This document shows, piece by piece, positions 10,175-20,562 of a stretch of DNA of 63,458 nt (position 1 is its first letter; every line of letters begins with the position of its first letter). The notes below the pieces were generated by a model, which did not search any database, was not told where the DNA came from, and saw only the letters and a list, made by a program, of their open reading frames with translations. The position numbers and the translations under genes were made by a program. The stretch is from Nemertoderma westbladi (taxonomy: Eukaryota > Xenacoelomorpha > Nemertodermatida > Nemertodermatidae). Location of the stretch: contig JAUCBJ010001625.1 in assembly GCA_032718475.1 (NCBI GenBank), forward strand, positions 1 through 63,458, in the 5' to 3' direction.

Positions 10175-12214
10175 CTATGCAGGCTCGGTCAGACAACTAT
10201 AGATCTCTACAGTGGCGCTTCCATGGACTTTACGAATCTCCTTGTCATCCTCGGAGTATTTTCCGCTATCTAGTTCTGGATCGAATCGGGTGCTCCAGGT
10301 TAGTTGTGGCTGCTGTAAGAATTCCGGGCCTGTGAGCCAAAGTTTACTCTTACCGAGCTGTCGTGGGGTGGCGCCTCTGCTCGATAAGTCCGCCGGGTTT
10401 TCTTTCCCGTTTACGTGGTGCCACTGTTCTCGGCCGGTACACTGTTTTATTTCCGTGGCTTGGTTCGCAACGAACGTGGTGTGTCGCCGTGATGGTGAGT
10501 GGAGGTAGTAAAGCACAATACTCGAATCAACCCAGATATGCTGTGATTCGATGGGAATTCTTAAGTCCCGCATGATCATGCGGTTCTGCTTCACTGCCCA
10601 GACTGCGGCCTGCAACTCGAGTCTCGGGATTGTTGCTACGAATTCCCCGGATACCGTCTTAGCCTTAGTGAATAAGAAGCTTGTATCACCATTTCTATCC
10701 TGACTTAATCTTCTTAGGAAGGTAACTACGCCGATTCCGGTATTCGATGCATCCGAGAAAGTATGGAGCTGGAATATATCGGTGGGTAGTTTGTCGAGGA
10801 AGAACAGTTGAAGGATCCGCATAAGATGTAGATGTTCAAGTTGTTCCGTCCACTTTCCCCATTTGGCACTGAGGTGTGGGGGGAGTTCTTTTTCCCATCC
10901 CAGTCCTTCTATCCACATTTCTTTGATCAAATTCATTCCGGCCAATGTTACTGGGGATATGAAGTTTAATGGATCAAAAATGGCACTCTTTATAAATAAA
11001 CATCCCCTCTTAGTCATTGGTTTGGTTAGGGGATTATATTTGAAGATGAATTGATCCAATTCTATGTCCCATTCGATACCGAGTACACGGTGATCCACAC
11101 CCTCGGAGTACATTTTGTTGTCGTCTAGCCTGATTTCTTCCGGGAACCTTTCCATAAGTTCCTTATCATGAGATCTAAACTTTACAAGAGGAAAACCTCC
11201 TCTCTTTAAACATTCCACCATTAGCATAGCCAGCTGATATGCCTCATCGACATTATCGGCACCAGCGCATCCGTCGTCTATGTAGAAACATCGCCGGATG
11301 GTCTCTATGACTGTCGGAGGGAACTCACTTTCGCACATAGTCGCTGTTTTCTTCAACATGTTGCTACATGCCACCGGCGAGTCCTTAGCGCCGAAGATTC
11401 TGACAATCATGCGCATTACGTCCACATCCTTCAAGGTGGGTTGATCTATCTCTTGTGGAGTTAATGTTTTATCTGTCCACAATATACGTAGGCAATCTGA
11501 GTCTCTTGGTAGCGTTCGAACCTGGTGGAACATCGCTTTGATGTCGCATGTGAAGGTTATTTTGTTTTCTCTGAACCTGATCAATACGCCGATAAGTGTA
11601 CTGTAGATGTTGGGCCCGGTGTAAAGTTGGCTGTTCAAGGATTCGCCCTGATACATGGCCGCAGCATCATTTACTACCCAGATTTTACCGCCCTTCCAGG
11701 CTTCTACCACATAGTGAGTTGGGATGTAATACGTCCGTCCAGTCCCCTGTAGTTCATTCCGGGGCACCATTTCTGCCAATCCATCTTCTAAATATCCTTT
11801 AATTACGTTATTGTATTTCTCCTTTATCTCGGGTAGCTTGTTTAACCGGCATAGGATTCCCTTGAGCCTCCTAAGGGCCATGCTGGCATTATTCGCCATC
11901 GGTCTATCTGGGTCTTTCCAAAGCATGGGTGAACACCAATGTCCGTCTTTGAACGTTGCCTTATCAAGAACGTCAATACAATATTGATCTTCCTCGGACG
12001 GATTCTCGTCCTTCTCAGCAAACTCTTGAGTCTCTAACTTAAAATACTTTGTCATCTCCTGCTGGGTCTTTTCAGTCTCCAAGAATAAATCTTTGTCCAG
12101 GTCAGTTGCTGCACAGTAACCCACATATGTTGTGTTCTCTCTGATCTGGCATTTAGGGAGATATGTATATGTGTCGGTAGTTTCCTCTTCGGTGCCGCAG
12201 AGTGTCCATCCCAT
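10175..12214 (-). CDS. BEL-A reverse transcriptase and RNase H
   Basis: This uninterrupted 679-codon frame encodes the BEL/Pao RT followed by RNase H. Visible motifs are VVNDAAAMYQG (after the palm), TCDIKAMFHQV with the first catalytic Asp, CFYIDDGCAG with the catalytic YxDD box, and the RNase H start HTFSDASNTGIG. The end of RNase H shows NGKENPADLSSRGA, the typical BEL/Pao tail. The final residues come from a copy of hairpin family 2 (10168-10188), which supplies an early stop. It lies between protease and integrase in the usual order. It is the best preserved gene of BEL-A, although its partners are broken. Confidence 0.9.
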   Translation of the reverse strand: MGWTLCGTEEETTDTYTYLPKCQIRENTTYVGYCAATDLDKDLFLETEKTQQEMTKYFKLETQEFAEKDENPSEEDQYCIDVLDKATFKDGHWCSPMLWKDPDRPMANNASMALRRLKGILCRLNKLPEIKEKYNNVIKGYLEDGLAEMVPRNELQGTGRTYYIPTHYVVEAWKGGKIWVVNDAAAMYQGESLNSQLYTGPNIYSTLIGVLIRFRENKITFTCDIKAMFHQVRTLPRDSDCLRILWTDKTLTPQEIDQPTLKDVDVMRMIVRIFGAKDSPVACSNMLKKTATMCESEFPPTVIETIRRCFYIDDGCAGADNVDEAYQLAMLMVECLKRGGFPLVKFRSHDKELMERFPEEIRLDDNKMYSEGVDHRVLGIEWDIELDQFIFKYNPLTKPMTKRGCLFIKSAIFDPLNFISPVTLAGMNLIKEMWIEGLGWEKELPPHLSAKWGKWTEQLEHLHLMRILQLFFLDKLPTDIFQLHTFSDASNTGIGVVTFLRRLSQDRNGDTSFLFTKAKTVSGEFVATIPRLELQAAVWAVKQNRMIMRDLRIPIESQHIWVDSSIVLYYLHSPSRRHTTFVANQATEIKQCTGREQWHHVNGKENPADLSSRGATPRQLGKSKLWLTGPEFLQQPQLTWSTRFDPELDSGKYSEDDKEIRKVHGSATVEIYSCLTEPA

Positions 12215-12415
12215 GATGGTGCGCTCTGCATAAAAACCGTCATCCGGCTTTACGGATCAGGCAATGTCTCCAGTTGATATATGTAATTCCGGTGTATCAA
12301 GTCCAATTAATAGCGTAATTCTATTTATGTCCAATGGCGAGCATCGTAGGTCCACATCTTCCCGGTCTAACTGTATGAGGGGTGTCGGATGATCAGATGA
12401 TTGTCGGAACCGCAC

Positions 12416-12742
12416 TCAGAGATCGGTGTGTACCAGAGCGTTTTTTATCGTCAGTTTGACCATCTTGTAACCCTTCATAACTCCTTCCATCTTGAGTTGT
12501 ACCTCCCCGGACTCCACTTTTTTATGGTCGGTTATAGTCTGTATGGGCCGCTTGCAAGGTTCGTAGTCTAGGCCTAGTTGTTTGAGGAAATCCCGGTCGA
12601 TGATGGTTCCGTCCGACCCGTTGTCGAGGAACGCGAGTGTTGTTAAGGATTTTCCGGCCCCTTGGATTCTTACTGGGATCACTTTGGCGAAGACCATATA
12701 ACGGTGGTTTATTAAATTGACCGTAGCTGATATACTGGTCAC
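12416..12742 (-). pseudogene. BEL-A aspartic protease
   Basis: This 108-codon frame has a retropepsin pattern: a strand VIPVRIQGAG, then LAFLDNGSDGTIIDRDF with the catalytic Asp, then hydrophobic strands. The active-site sequence reads D-N-G-S, where retropepsins normally have D-S/T-G. It would cleave Gag-Pol into mature parts. The 12215-12415 stretch that should join it to RT is broken by frame changes. Confidence 0.75.
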
Positions 12743-13280
12743 ATCGATGGTGGTCTTAAACGGATTGGTTTCCCTCCGTTGAATCGTCCGGGTACCCTTG
12801 GAGACATGATTCGTTTCTCCTCTCCGTTTGGATTCGATCCGGAACGGTAGGGTGGTGAAATCAAAATTGGCAGGAATGTGGAGGAGTGTGTGATGTCATA
12901 GGTCGTTACAGACCGCGCAGCACAACCTTTGGTCGCAATCCCGGACGTAGTGACCTGTTCCAAGACACCGGAAGCATCCTCAGTGTTTCATTATTGCCTT
13001 GAAGCGTGGGACGAGTTCAGCAAACTGGAACTTTCTGCAGAATTCCACCTTATGCTTCTCCCAGCAGAAGAGACGCCTTGAAGCGTGGGACGAGTTCAGC
13101 AAACTGGAATTTTCTGCAGAATTCCACCTTATGCTTCTCCCAGCAGAAGAGACATAGAAGGGAGGTTGTGGTGCCTTCCCTTTCGGGTGCCCAATTCGCT
13201 AGATAACACACCCATTCCTCAGCTGATGTTGGTTCCTCATAGTCCTCGTCATCTGAATCCTCGGCCATGGTGATGGCCAT
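12739..13280 (-). pseudogene. BEL-A nucleocapsid region, with 79-bp tandem duplication
   Basis: This short broken coding stretch lies between gag and protease. It includes a Cys-rich CLFCWEKHKVEFC segment (zinc-knuckle-like) and an acidic DSDDEDYEE run. The block ccttgaagcgtgggacgagt onward (79 bp) occurs twice in tandem, about 13001-13079 and 13080-13158, duplicating the Cys-rich part. Frame breaks prevent a continuous protein. Confidence 0.6.
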
Positions 13281-13370
13281 TGTACTTACCGGAGGGGGGT
13301 GGAATCTCGGTTTCGGAGTGGGTACCCTGCTCCTAGAGTTGTTCTCTATTTCGTCTAACTTGGAGAGACT

Positions 13371-14300
13371 TTATTTGGAGAACATCGAGTCGTTCATGGC
13401 TTTGGAGATATCATCTAAGAATGTCGACATTTCGAGGAAGCTGGGATCCCAATCCGGGTGTCTGCGTCGGAGATCGACGCATTTGTACACCCATTTGCTT
13501 TGCAACCATCCAGGGAACTTCCAGGCAATCTGTCGGAAGCTTAGGATGTTGTTTACTTGTTCCTCCTTGTTCAATGGTTTTAAAGTGTAGTAAGTATCTT
13601 TCATTGAGTCTGAGAACTCTTGGATATTCTGTTGGTCCCCTAGAGATCCAGCATCCTGTATCAGTTTTCAAGCGTCTTATTAATTATAGTTCCGATGTTA
13701 CCATATCTTTTATCTAGAGTTTTCCACGTGTCGTGGTACGCTTCATGAGATCCTCCTTCGAAACATTTAATGATTCGATGTGGCTTGTCACCCAGGTATT
13801 GGGATAAATATACCAGTTTTTGTGCGTCGGTTACATCTGTTGATCCGATCTGAGCAAAGAACCGTTTTTTAAATCCAAGATAATCAACGGGGTCTCCCTC
13901 GAAGGTACGGATCTCGATCTTGGGCATAGCTAGGTGGTTCTCTAATGCTCGGATGATGCCAACGTCGTCCGAGTTGGAATGACTAGGAGGATTGTAATTA
14001 CTAACACTCTCTCCCATACATGATGGATCGATTAGAGGTGGAGTTTTAATGATGACGCGGTTACGGATTTTCGGTGTGGACGTGAACGGATTATTGGATC
14101 GAGTGGTGGCGTCCCGTTCCGAGTCCTTTTCAGGCCCGTACTGCGGAACGCTTGGTGCCGTAGGATTTGATGGGAGATAGGGTTCCTCATTCTTAAGCGT
14201 AACCGGTGGGGGATGGAATACGGGTGCTTGAGCCGATAAGGTGGACCGTATTATTATTCGTCCTGTAACTAGGACCCCCTTCGTTCTTGGATAAGGACGC
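13371..14300 (-). pseudogene. BEL-A Gag (capsid region)
   Basis: The N-terminal part (frame 14377-13661) ends with the BEL-type capsid segment: LPKIEIRTF-like block (MPKIEIRTFEGDPVDY), FKKRFFAQIG, LVYLSQYLGDKPHRII, and WKTLDKRYGN. The rest continues in another frame (13604-13371) with LNKEEQVNNILSF. A frameshift near 13665 separates them. The first 30 or so codons of the open frame probably come from the neighbouring LINE. A hairpin family 2 copy is read through at 14117-14140. Confidence 0.75.
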
Positions 14301-14329
14301 CCTTGGTCCTGGATTAAGGACCCATATAC

Positions 14330-16457
14330 TTGGCTGCAGGGGTATATGGCCTGGCCAGGCAGATGGTAATCTACCAATGCTGGTCAGGAGTAGAGTGTTC
14401 GCATGTTCACTCTGAGTGCACTTCACTGCAACCTGCACCTGGCAGTAGGGGTACAGAGCATGACCCAGCAGATGAGCTGCACAGACAATGGTGGGTCATG
14501 TGCGCAAGAATAGATATGGGTGATGGGCCTCATATCTGACTCCACTGCGACACCCACCCTGTAGAATGGCAAACCAGGGTGTGGTATTTGCCCCGAGAGC
14601 TGACTCGGCAAAAAAGCACACCCAACCCCCACTATGGATTACATTAGTAATGCGGAGGTCCAGCCACTAGAGGCCAGTGGAATGAGTGGACACAATTGGC
14701 CTCACAGGTGTCAGTTATCTCCTGACCGGCTGCCTATCTCACCCCCTAATGGAGAGAGAACGGCAAACAATTTTTTGAGTCCCTTTCCTGATGACCTTTC
14801 TGGCCCAAACCCTGGGTCACCAGGGAGGCCAGATTGTGAGGGGAAGAGGGATTCTGGAGTTGGAGGCTACTCTCATGTTCCACCCCGACCAACAAAGCCA
14901 TTGGCCAAAGTCACTAGACTAGCCTCAGTAAACACCCTAACACTCGGGTCCCCAATGCGACAAGGTGAGCTGATTGCCTTGGCAGATAAGCTTTCTCTTA
15001 GTGCAGTGGGTGTTCAAGAGCACCGAATGCAGACAGGACAGACTGATGAGGTTCTGATTAAGGACATGGGGGGCGGTTGGCAACTCGCCCTTGCTTCAGC
15101 AGATGATAGTGGCAATGGTGGAATTGGTCTATTGATGAATCCGACTGCACATGCAGCATTGTACAAAATAGACCAAATCTCTAACCGCATCATCCGTTGC
15201 CACTTCTCATGTTCTGGAAGACTGGCTAAGAAGTTTCCTAAGGTGGTTCTGATTGTGTGCTATTCTCCAACTAGTGTTACCCCTGTAGAGGAGGTAGAAA
15301 ATTTCTACCAGAATCTACAAGCACCTACTGATGGAGTGGATCAGCACGCATTCTTAACATTCCTGGGAGACTTTAATGCAAGTCTGCATCAATCACCTAC
15401 ATCGCCCTGGGTCTATAGCAATAGTGTTAACCGAAATTCCGTCCATATTCAGGATTTTATCTCTGGAAATGGATTGTTTTCGGCTGGAACCCAGTTCAAG
15501 AAGCGAACTGGAAAGCTATGGACTCATAGTAGACCCAGTGGTCACAAGTCTCAGATAGACCATATCCTGTTTCGTAGGAAATACAGGAGCTCTATACAAG
15601 ACTGTAATGCATTTACACTACGACCCTTCTCCAGTGATCACCGCCTTATTGTGGACAAGGTAAGAGTCAGTCTGCGTGCTAGCAGAACAACGAAATCTGC
15701 CTTACCGCGGCATGACTGGTCCTCTCTGTTGCAACAGCCAAGTGTGAGATCCAGCTTCACACTACAGCTGAGCAACAGGTATGTGGCTCTTGCCTCTGAG
15801 GCGGCAGATCACTGTGGGGGCTATACTGCCTTTACAGAAGCAGTTCCTGTATACCCTCAAAACAGGAAACGGGCCCCCTGGACTGACAACAAAATTCAGA
15901 AGTGCCGAAATGACCTCTACAAGGCGCAGAAAGAGTCCCGACTCAAACAGACTACAGCGGCCAAGAATGCAGTTAAGGCTGCATCTAGGTCCCTGAACAG
16001 GCAGTACTCTGTTAATTTACAGGAGCTAATAAACCAACAGGTTGATGCCATCAATGATGCTGACGACAGCAGGCAATCATCCCAGGCATGGAGATCTATC
16101 AACTTGCTTGCTGGTCGAAAAAGCCAACCAACCACCAAGGTTAAGGCTGAATCACCAGCCGATCGCCTCAATGGTTGGAAGGCCCACTTTGAAAAGCTCC
16201 TCAATAATGACAGGGTATTGCCTGATAACTTTATAGAAGTAAAAGTGTCTGAGTCCATACTCCCAGATATTCCCATTGGTGATATCTCCTTTGCAGAAGT
16301 GAAGGCTGCTGTAAAGAGCATTAAGACCAATCGTGCTAGTGGAGTAGATGGTTTTCCCCCTGAGGTCTTTAAAATAACTGAGTGTTTAAAGCTCATCTAT
16401 CCCATCATAGTAGACATGTACCGTACGGAGGGTGGTGAAGACGGAACAGCAAGGTGA
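14330..16457 (+). pseudogene. LINE-P 5' half: endonuclease and start of RT
   Basis: A 607-codon frame from 14634 encodes an APE-type endonuclease. Visible catalytic motifs are GVQEHRM (metal-binding Glu), TFLGDFNASL (GDFN), and the C-terminal SDHRLIVDK with QIDHILF before it. A Lys/Arg-rich linker follows, then the RT start (VKSIKTNRASGVDGFPPEVFK). The frame ends near 16400, before the RT catalytic box, so the element is truncated at its 3' side. The 14330-14633 stretch is its leader, abutting BEL-A. Its 3' ends, elsewhere in the window at 764 and 36540, lack this half. Confidence 0.85.
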
Positions 16458-16535
16458 GTAGTAAACATACTGAAAATAATTACATATTTCAATTATTCCG
16501 CTATATTAATATATTCGATTACTGTATTATATAAT

Positions 16536-16575
16536 TTCCAACGTTTCAACTACACAGTAGCCATCATCAGGGATA
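16536..16575 (-). ncRNA. Hammerhead ribozyme-like core, Penelope type
   Basis: On the minus strand CTGATGA (plus 16564-16570) and GAAAC (plus 16543-16547) flank a stem GGCTAC/GTAGTT with a short loop. This is the conserved hammerhead core and stem II. Penelope-like retroelements are known to carry such motifs in their flanking repeats. I could not identify the matching cleavage site or the closing stems I and III in the immediate flanks, so activity is unproven. Confidence 0.5.
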
Positions 16576-16705
16576 AACAAACCATAAAAAGAAGCAAAGA
16601 ATGCAGGATAGTAATTACAAAAATTAAATTGAAGAATTATTAAGATATATGTAAAAGTGATAACTGTAAACTACAGTAGTACCGGTGGGTAGGTGCCGAC
16701 ACTAA

Positions 16706-16806
16706 CAGTGAGGCATAGCCTGGGCCTCAGTGAGGCATAGTCTGGGCCTCAGTGAGACATAGTCTGGGCCTCAGTGAGGCATAGTCTGGGCCTCAGTGAG
16801 GCATAA
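16706..16806. repeat. 22-bp minisatellite
   Basis: About 4.5 tandem copies of a 22-bp unit (cagtgaggcatagtctgggc plus ct) are present, with two single-base variants. No coding role is seen. Confidence 0.9.
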
Positions 16807-17860
16807 TTTTTCAAACAAAATCTATCCAGTAAGCAACCGAGAGTGGACTCTCTATAGCCGAGGGGCACTTGTATAATAACTAATAATCACGAACCCCATC
16901 CTCTTATAATATATAACTCTGTAGTAGTCAGTAGCAGTAGTAGTAGTAGTATAAGTAGTAAGTAATAGTAAAGGAGATCGGTTTAAACCAAAGTGATAAA
17001 GTAACATTATTATATAACATAATCATATAGACAAAGCAGAATAAGATACAGATTCATAATTATTTTATCAAACTCATGTACTACTTACTTCAATGTGCCA
17101 ATTGTAATAATAATTAAACATATTATTCCGATTAATCTGCGTTTGGCCCTATAAGATATTATACTGAAGTGTTTTATATCAATATATCCATGCGAGTAAA
17201 CAAGAAGTGAAGTAAATGTTTATTATTATAGTTTTAGAAATTGAATGATATACCCAAGATAGTGAAATAGATAATATACAAGAAATTGCCATTTGATCAG
17301 ATATATCAAAGCGGCGTCTTTAGTATAATACCGTAATAGTATCAATTAACTCTGTTATACAATGTAAATATACTAAATCTATTTATAAATATATTATGAG
17401 CCCTACATTGTATATTTCTCCTACAGGTAGACAATGTAGTATGTTAAAACTTGATATAATTTGGTATAATGTATAACATATTACAAATACCACCCTATAA
17501 ATATACCACCCTATAAATAGTGTTCACCACCTACCCCACCCACCGCCCTTATTACTTCATTATAATGAAAGATAGTACTGGCGCTCCGGTCACTCTGTTC
17601 CCTCCGCTGGGGGGGTTAAGTAGTAGGTTCTGACACTATGCAAAATCCGAGCACAGAGTTAGAAGCGCATTGGATAGGCGAACATTTCTTGCAGTGAAAG
17701 TATTTCCATACCTATTATAGTTTTCGAGATAGTCAGACATGAGTAGCAAAAATTTGAATTTTTTTCGGTAAAGTCTGATTTCACCGGTACCTGTCATCCG
17801 AAATATGGATTGTGATATATCGTTGGATGCGAATCCACTAACTGTACATTCACATATTTT
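16807..17860. other. AT-rich stretch without a recognisable gene
   Basis: A short TAG-repeat microsatellite is at about 16927-16965. The rest is AT-rich with many stops in all frames. I recognise no element here. Confidence 0.5.
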
Positions 17861-18790
17861 CAAGGAAAAAATTCGATCAAGGGTTTTCGAAATATTTTCG
17901 AATTACCGGAAGCAGACTTTGGACGACCATATCTCCGGTACCGCTAGGCCTATTGAGTCGAAATTTTTTTTAATCTACTTAGAACACTCCAGTGAATGTT
18001 TTTTAGTTTGAAAGTTTTGCCCCAAAATGCTCAGAAGTAATTTCGAAAAAACTGATCATTTTGCGATCATGATCTTTTGACCCCCTAGAATTGAACTTTT
18101 TATGGTCAAATTTTGGCTACCCCCCCTAATTCGAGGGTGAGGAATCTTTTTGTAATGTTAACTTTTTTCATACGGTGAACTCACAGGACTTGGTCTTCGA
18201 AATAAAACCGAAAACATGATCTTTCCTGATCATGGCTTGATCAAATCGCTTTTTGAAAATTTTGAAATGCTCAAAAGTTGCCCCTTCTTAATAGAAGTCG
18301 ATTAGTAAAAAAAAAAATCGGGGGTCTCAAACAAAGTTTTCGAGAAAATCGGGAAAAACCGAAAAACACGATCTTTTATGATCAGGAAGCTGATCTCGAG
18401 AACTGGTTGCCCGATCGAGCCAATTTTTTTTAATCAACTCAGAATAGACTATTGCACATTTCTTACAATGAATGTTTATTAGAAAAATGCTTAGAATCGA
18501 TTTTAAATATACTGATCTTTTCGCGATCATGATCTTGAGTTTTGACCCACTAGACTTGAACTTTTTTATGCACAAATTTTGGCTACCCCCCATAATTCGA
18601 GGGCGAGGAATCTTTTTGTGATGTTAAGTTTTTCCATACGGTGAACTCCCTGGACTTGGTCTTCAAAATAAAACCGAAAACACGATCTTTTCTGATCGCG
18701 GCCTGATCAAATCGCTTTTTGAAAATTTCGAAATTAGCGGTTCTGGACTTATCTCCATAGCAACGTGGTTGCTAGGGAAGCAGACTTTTT
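17860..18790. repeat. Diverged tandem repeat, unit about 465 bp
   Basis: Blocks recur in the same order at an offset of roughly 460-480 bp. Examples are ttttggctacccccc (18111 and 18577), aggaatctttttgt (18140 and 18607), catacggtgaactc (18168 and 18635) and tgatcaaatcgctttttgaa (18237 and 18703). Each unit is rich in tgatcatgatc-like palindromes. It resembles a diverged satellite dimer. Confidence 0.7.
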
Positions 18791-19182
18791 GACTCAAATT
18801 GGCCCTAGCCGGAGAACCGTAGACTTTTTTAACACATTATGTATGGCGAAAAGTCTTCTGGATAAATTTTTTTTTGGGGGGGGGGGGTCTAGGAACATCC
18901 TATTGTTCGTTTTCGCTTAGTTGCTGAGATCCTCTCATCCCCCAAATCCCAGGATTCTATAAAGGCATTCTGCTGGACTAGTTCCGTGGCCGGAATAGTG
19001 TTCGGTGTTCTGCGAACAGAGAACCTAATCGGTTTAGGGCCCTGACCGTCCAGATAATTCCACTGACAAAGCATCTCAGAACATGGAGAACACCTTAACC
19101 AGGTTAATAACCAGGTTAAACGTCCACAGTCTCCCACACCTTCTCCACGCAGTGTAATTGCTAATATTCCGGCTTCCTCGAA
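18791..19182. other. No recognisable gene; poly-T/poly-G run
   Basis: A T9G12-type run lies near 18867-18888. The following 300 bp are open on the minus strand for 100 codons, but I recognise nothing in that frame. It may be upstream sequence of the adjoining Ty3 relic. Confidence 0.4.
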
Positions 19183-19947
19183 ATGATTCACAGTATTCGA
19201 TGCAGCACACGGAAATTGGCAGATTCCCCTGGACTCAAAAAGCTAACTTCTCACAACATTTACCACACCATGGGGCGCTACGTACATCGACGTAGTGAAA
19301 TGGGCCTCATCTCGAGTGGTGATGAATATAATCGTAGTGGAGACAACGCATTGCAGGGTATTCCCAACATGGTCAAGTTGGTTGATGACCTACTGATCTA
19401 CGGAGCCAATCTTGAAGAACATATCTCCCAGATTAGGGTTGTACTGCAACGCAACAAAAAATTGTGTCTTCACCCAGAGAAGATACAATTTGCTAAGTCG
19501 GAAGTTAAATATGCCGGATTTCTAGTGGGAGAATCGGGAATAAAACCAGATCCAATGAAACTTCGAGTGATCTCAAGTTTTCCATGTCCAACTAACATAA
19601 CAGACTTAAGAAGTTTTGTTGGGTTAGTCGAACAATTGGACCCTTTCTCACATGACTTGGTGTCACATTTAACTCCACTGCGTCCCTATTAAGTGCGAGG
19701 TCTCCATTTATATGGACTCCAGACCACAAACGCGCATTGATTGCGACTAAGGCCGGACTGATTTTGTGGCCTATTCTAGCATCATTCGACCCCACTAAGA
19801 AAATTCAGCTCCAAACAGATGCATCCCGGAATCATGGCCTTGGGTACACTCCAACTCCATGGCAAAGATTGGCGTCTCGTTGAATGCTGTAGTTGGTTTG
19901 TGAACGAAACAGAATCCCGCTATGCCATAGTCGAGTTGGAGATGTTT
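19183..19947 (+). pseudogene. Ty3/gypsy RT and RNase H relic
   Basis: Reading with several frame changes gives FTVFDAAHGNWQIPLD (first catalytic Asp region), MGLISSGDEYN, KLVDDLLIYG with the catalytic VDD box, and LHPEKIQFAKSEVKYAGFLV. Then come ITDLRSFVGL and an RNase H start KIQLQTDASRNHGLGY. This is the Ty3/gypsy (Metaviridae) Pol order. It carries at least three frame breaks and one stop, and it runs directly into the 43-bp minisatellite. No LTRs were found. Confidence 0.85.
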
Positions 19948-20549
19948 ATAGCGATGAGCGACAACGAGACGGACATAAGGGAGATAGTAAAGAGCGATGA
20001 GTGACAATGAGACGGACATTAGGGAGATAGTAAAGAGCGATGAGCGACAACGAGACGGACATAAGGGAGGTAGTAAAGAGCAATGAGCGAAAACGAGACG
20101 GACATAAGGGAGGTAGTAAAGAGCGATGAGCGACAACGAGACAGACATTAAGGAGATAGTAAAGAGCGATGAGCAACAACGAGACGGACATTAGGGAGAT
20201 AGTGAAGAGCGATGAGCGACAACGAGACGGACATAAGGGAGGTAGTAAAGAGCGATGAGCGACAACGAGACAGACATTTGGGAGATAGTAAAGAGCGATG
20301 AGCGACAACGAGACGGACATTAGGGAGATAGTAAAGAGCGATGAGCAACAACGAGACGGACATTAGGGACATAGTAAAGAGCGATGAGCGACAACGAGAC
20401 GGACATTAGGGAGATAGTAAAGAGTGATGAGTGACAACAAGACGGACATTAGGGAGATAGTAAAGAGCGATGAGCAACAACGAGACGGACATTAGGGAGA
20501 TAGTAAAGAGCGATGAGCAACAACGAGACGGACATTAGGGACATAGTAA
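19948..20549. repeat. 43-bp minisatellite, about 14 copies
   Basis: The unit is gagcgatgagcgacaacgag followed by acggacattagggagatagtaaa, with single-base variants between copies. Because 43 is not a multiple of three, the reverse strand stays open through all frames and yields a repeating hydrophobic peptide. This is almost certainly a by-product of the repeat. Confidence 0.95.
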
Positions 20550-20562
20550 TTTTTCGATATTG

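Larger units (their letters stand above)
3421..14140. repeat. Dispersed hairpin family 2 (seven copies)
   Basis: A 20-25 bp motif, core CGAG(T)CCT-N5-AGGCTCG, can fold into a 7-bp stem with one bulge. Copies are at 3421-3444, 3632-3656, 3761-3785, 3863-3887, 7686-7709, 10168-10188 and 14117-14140. The 7686 copy is read through within ORF3, the 14117 copy within gag, and the 10168 copy lies at the end of the RT/RNase H frame and supplies its last residues. All copies lie in or beside BEL-A. Confidence 0.75.
3305..14300 (-). mobile_element. BEL-A: decayed BEL/Pao LTR retrotransposon
   Basis: Reading on the minus strand from 14300 leftwards, the order is gag, protease, RT, RNase H, integrase, then an extra ORF (ORF3). 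Gag, protease, RT and integrase all match the BEL/Pao type. The RT/RNase H part is a single uninterrupted 679-codon frame, while gag, integrase and ORF3 carry frameshifts, stops and duplications. The upstream end meets a plus-strand LINE near 14300, so the 5' LTR may have been lost there. I found no LTR pair, and both outer limits are approximate. Confidence 0.85.

Noticed and set aside
20000-20372. Long reverse-strand ORFs with hydrophobic repeats (membrane protein?)
   Set aside because: They arise from the 43-bp minisatellite, which is open in all frames on that strand.
19948-20549. Regular repeat that could suggest a CRISPR array
   Set aside because: Units are head-to-tail without unique spacers, and the genome is eukaryotic.
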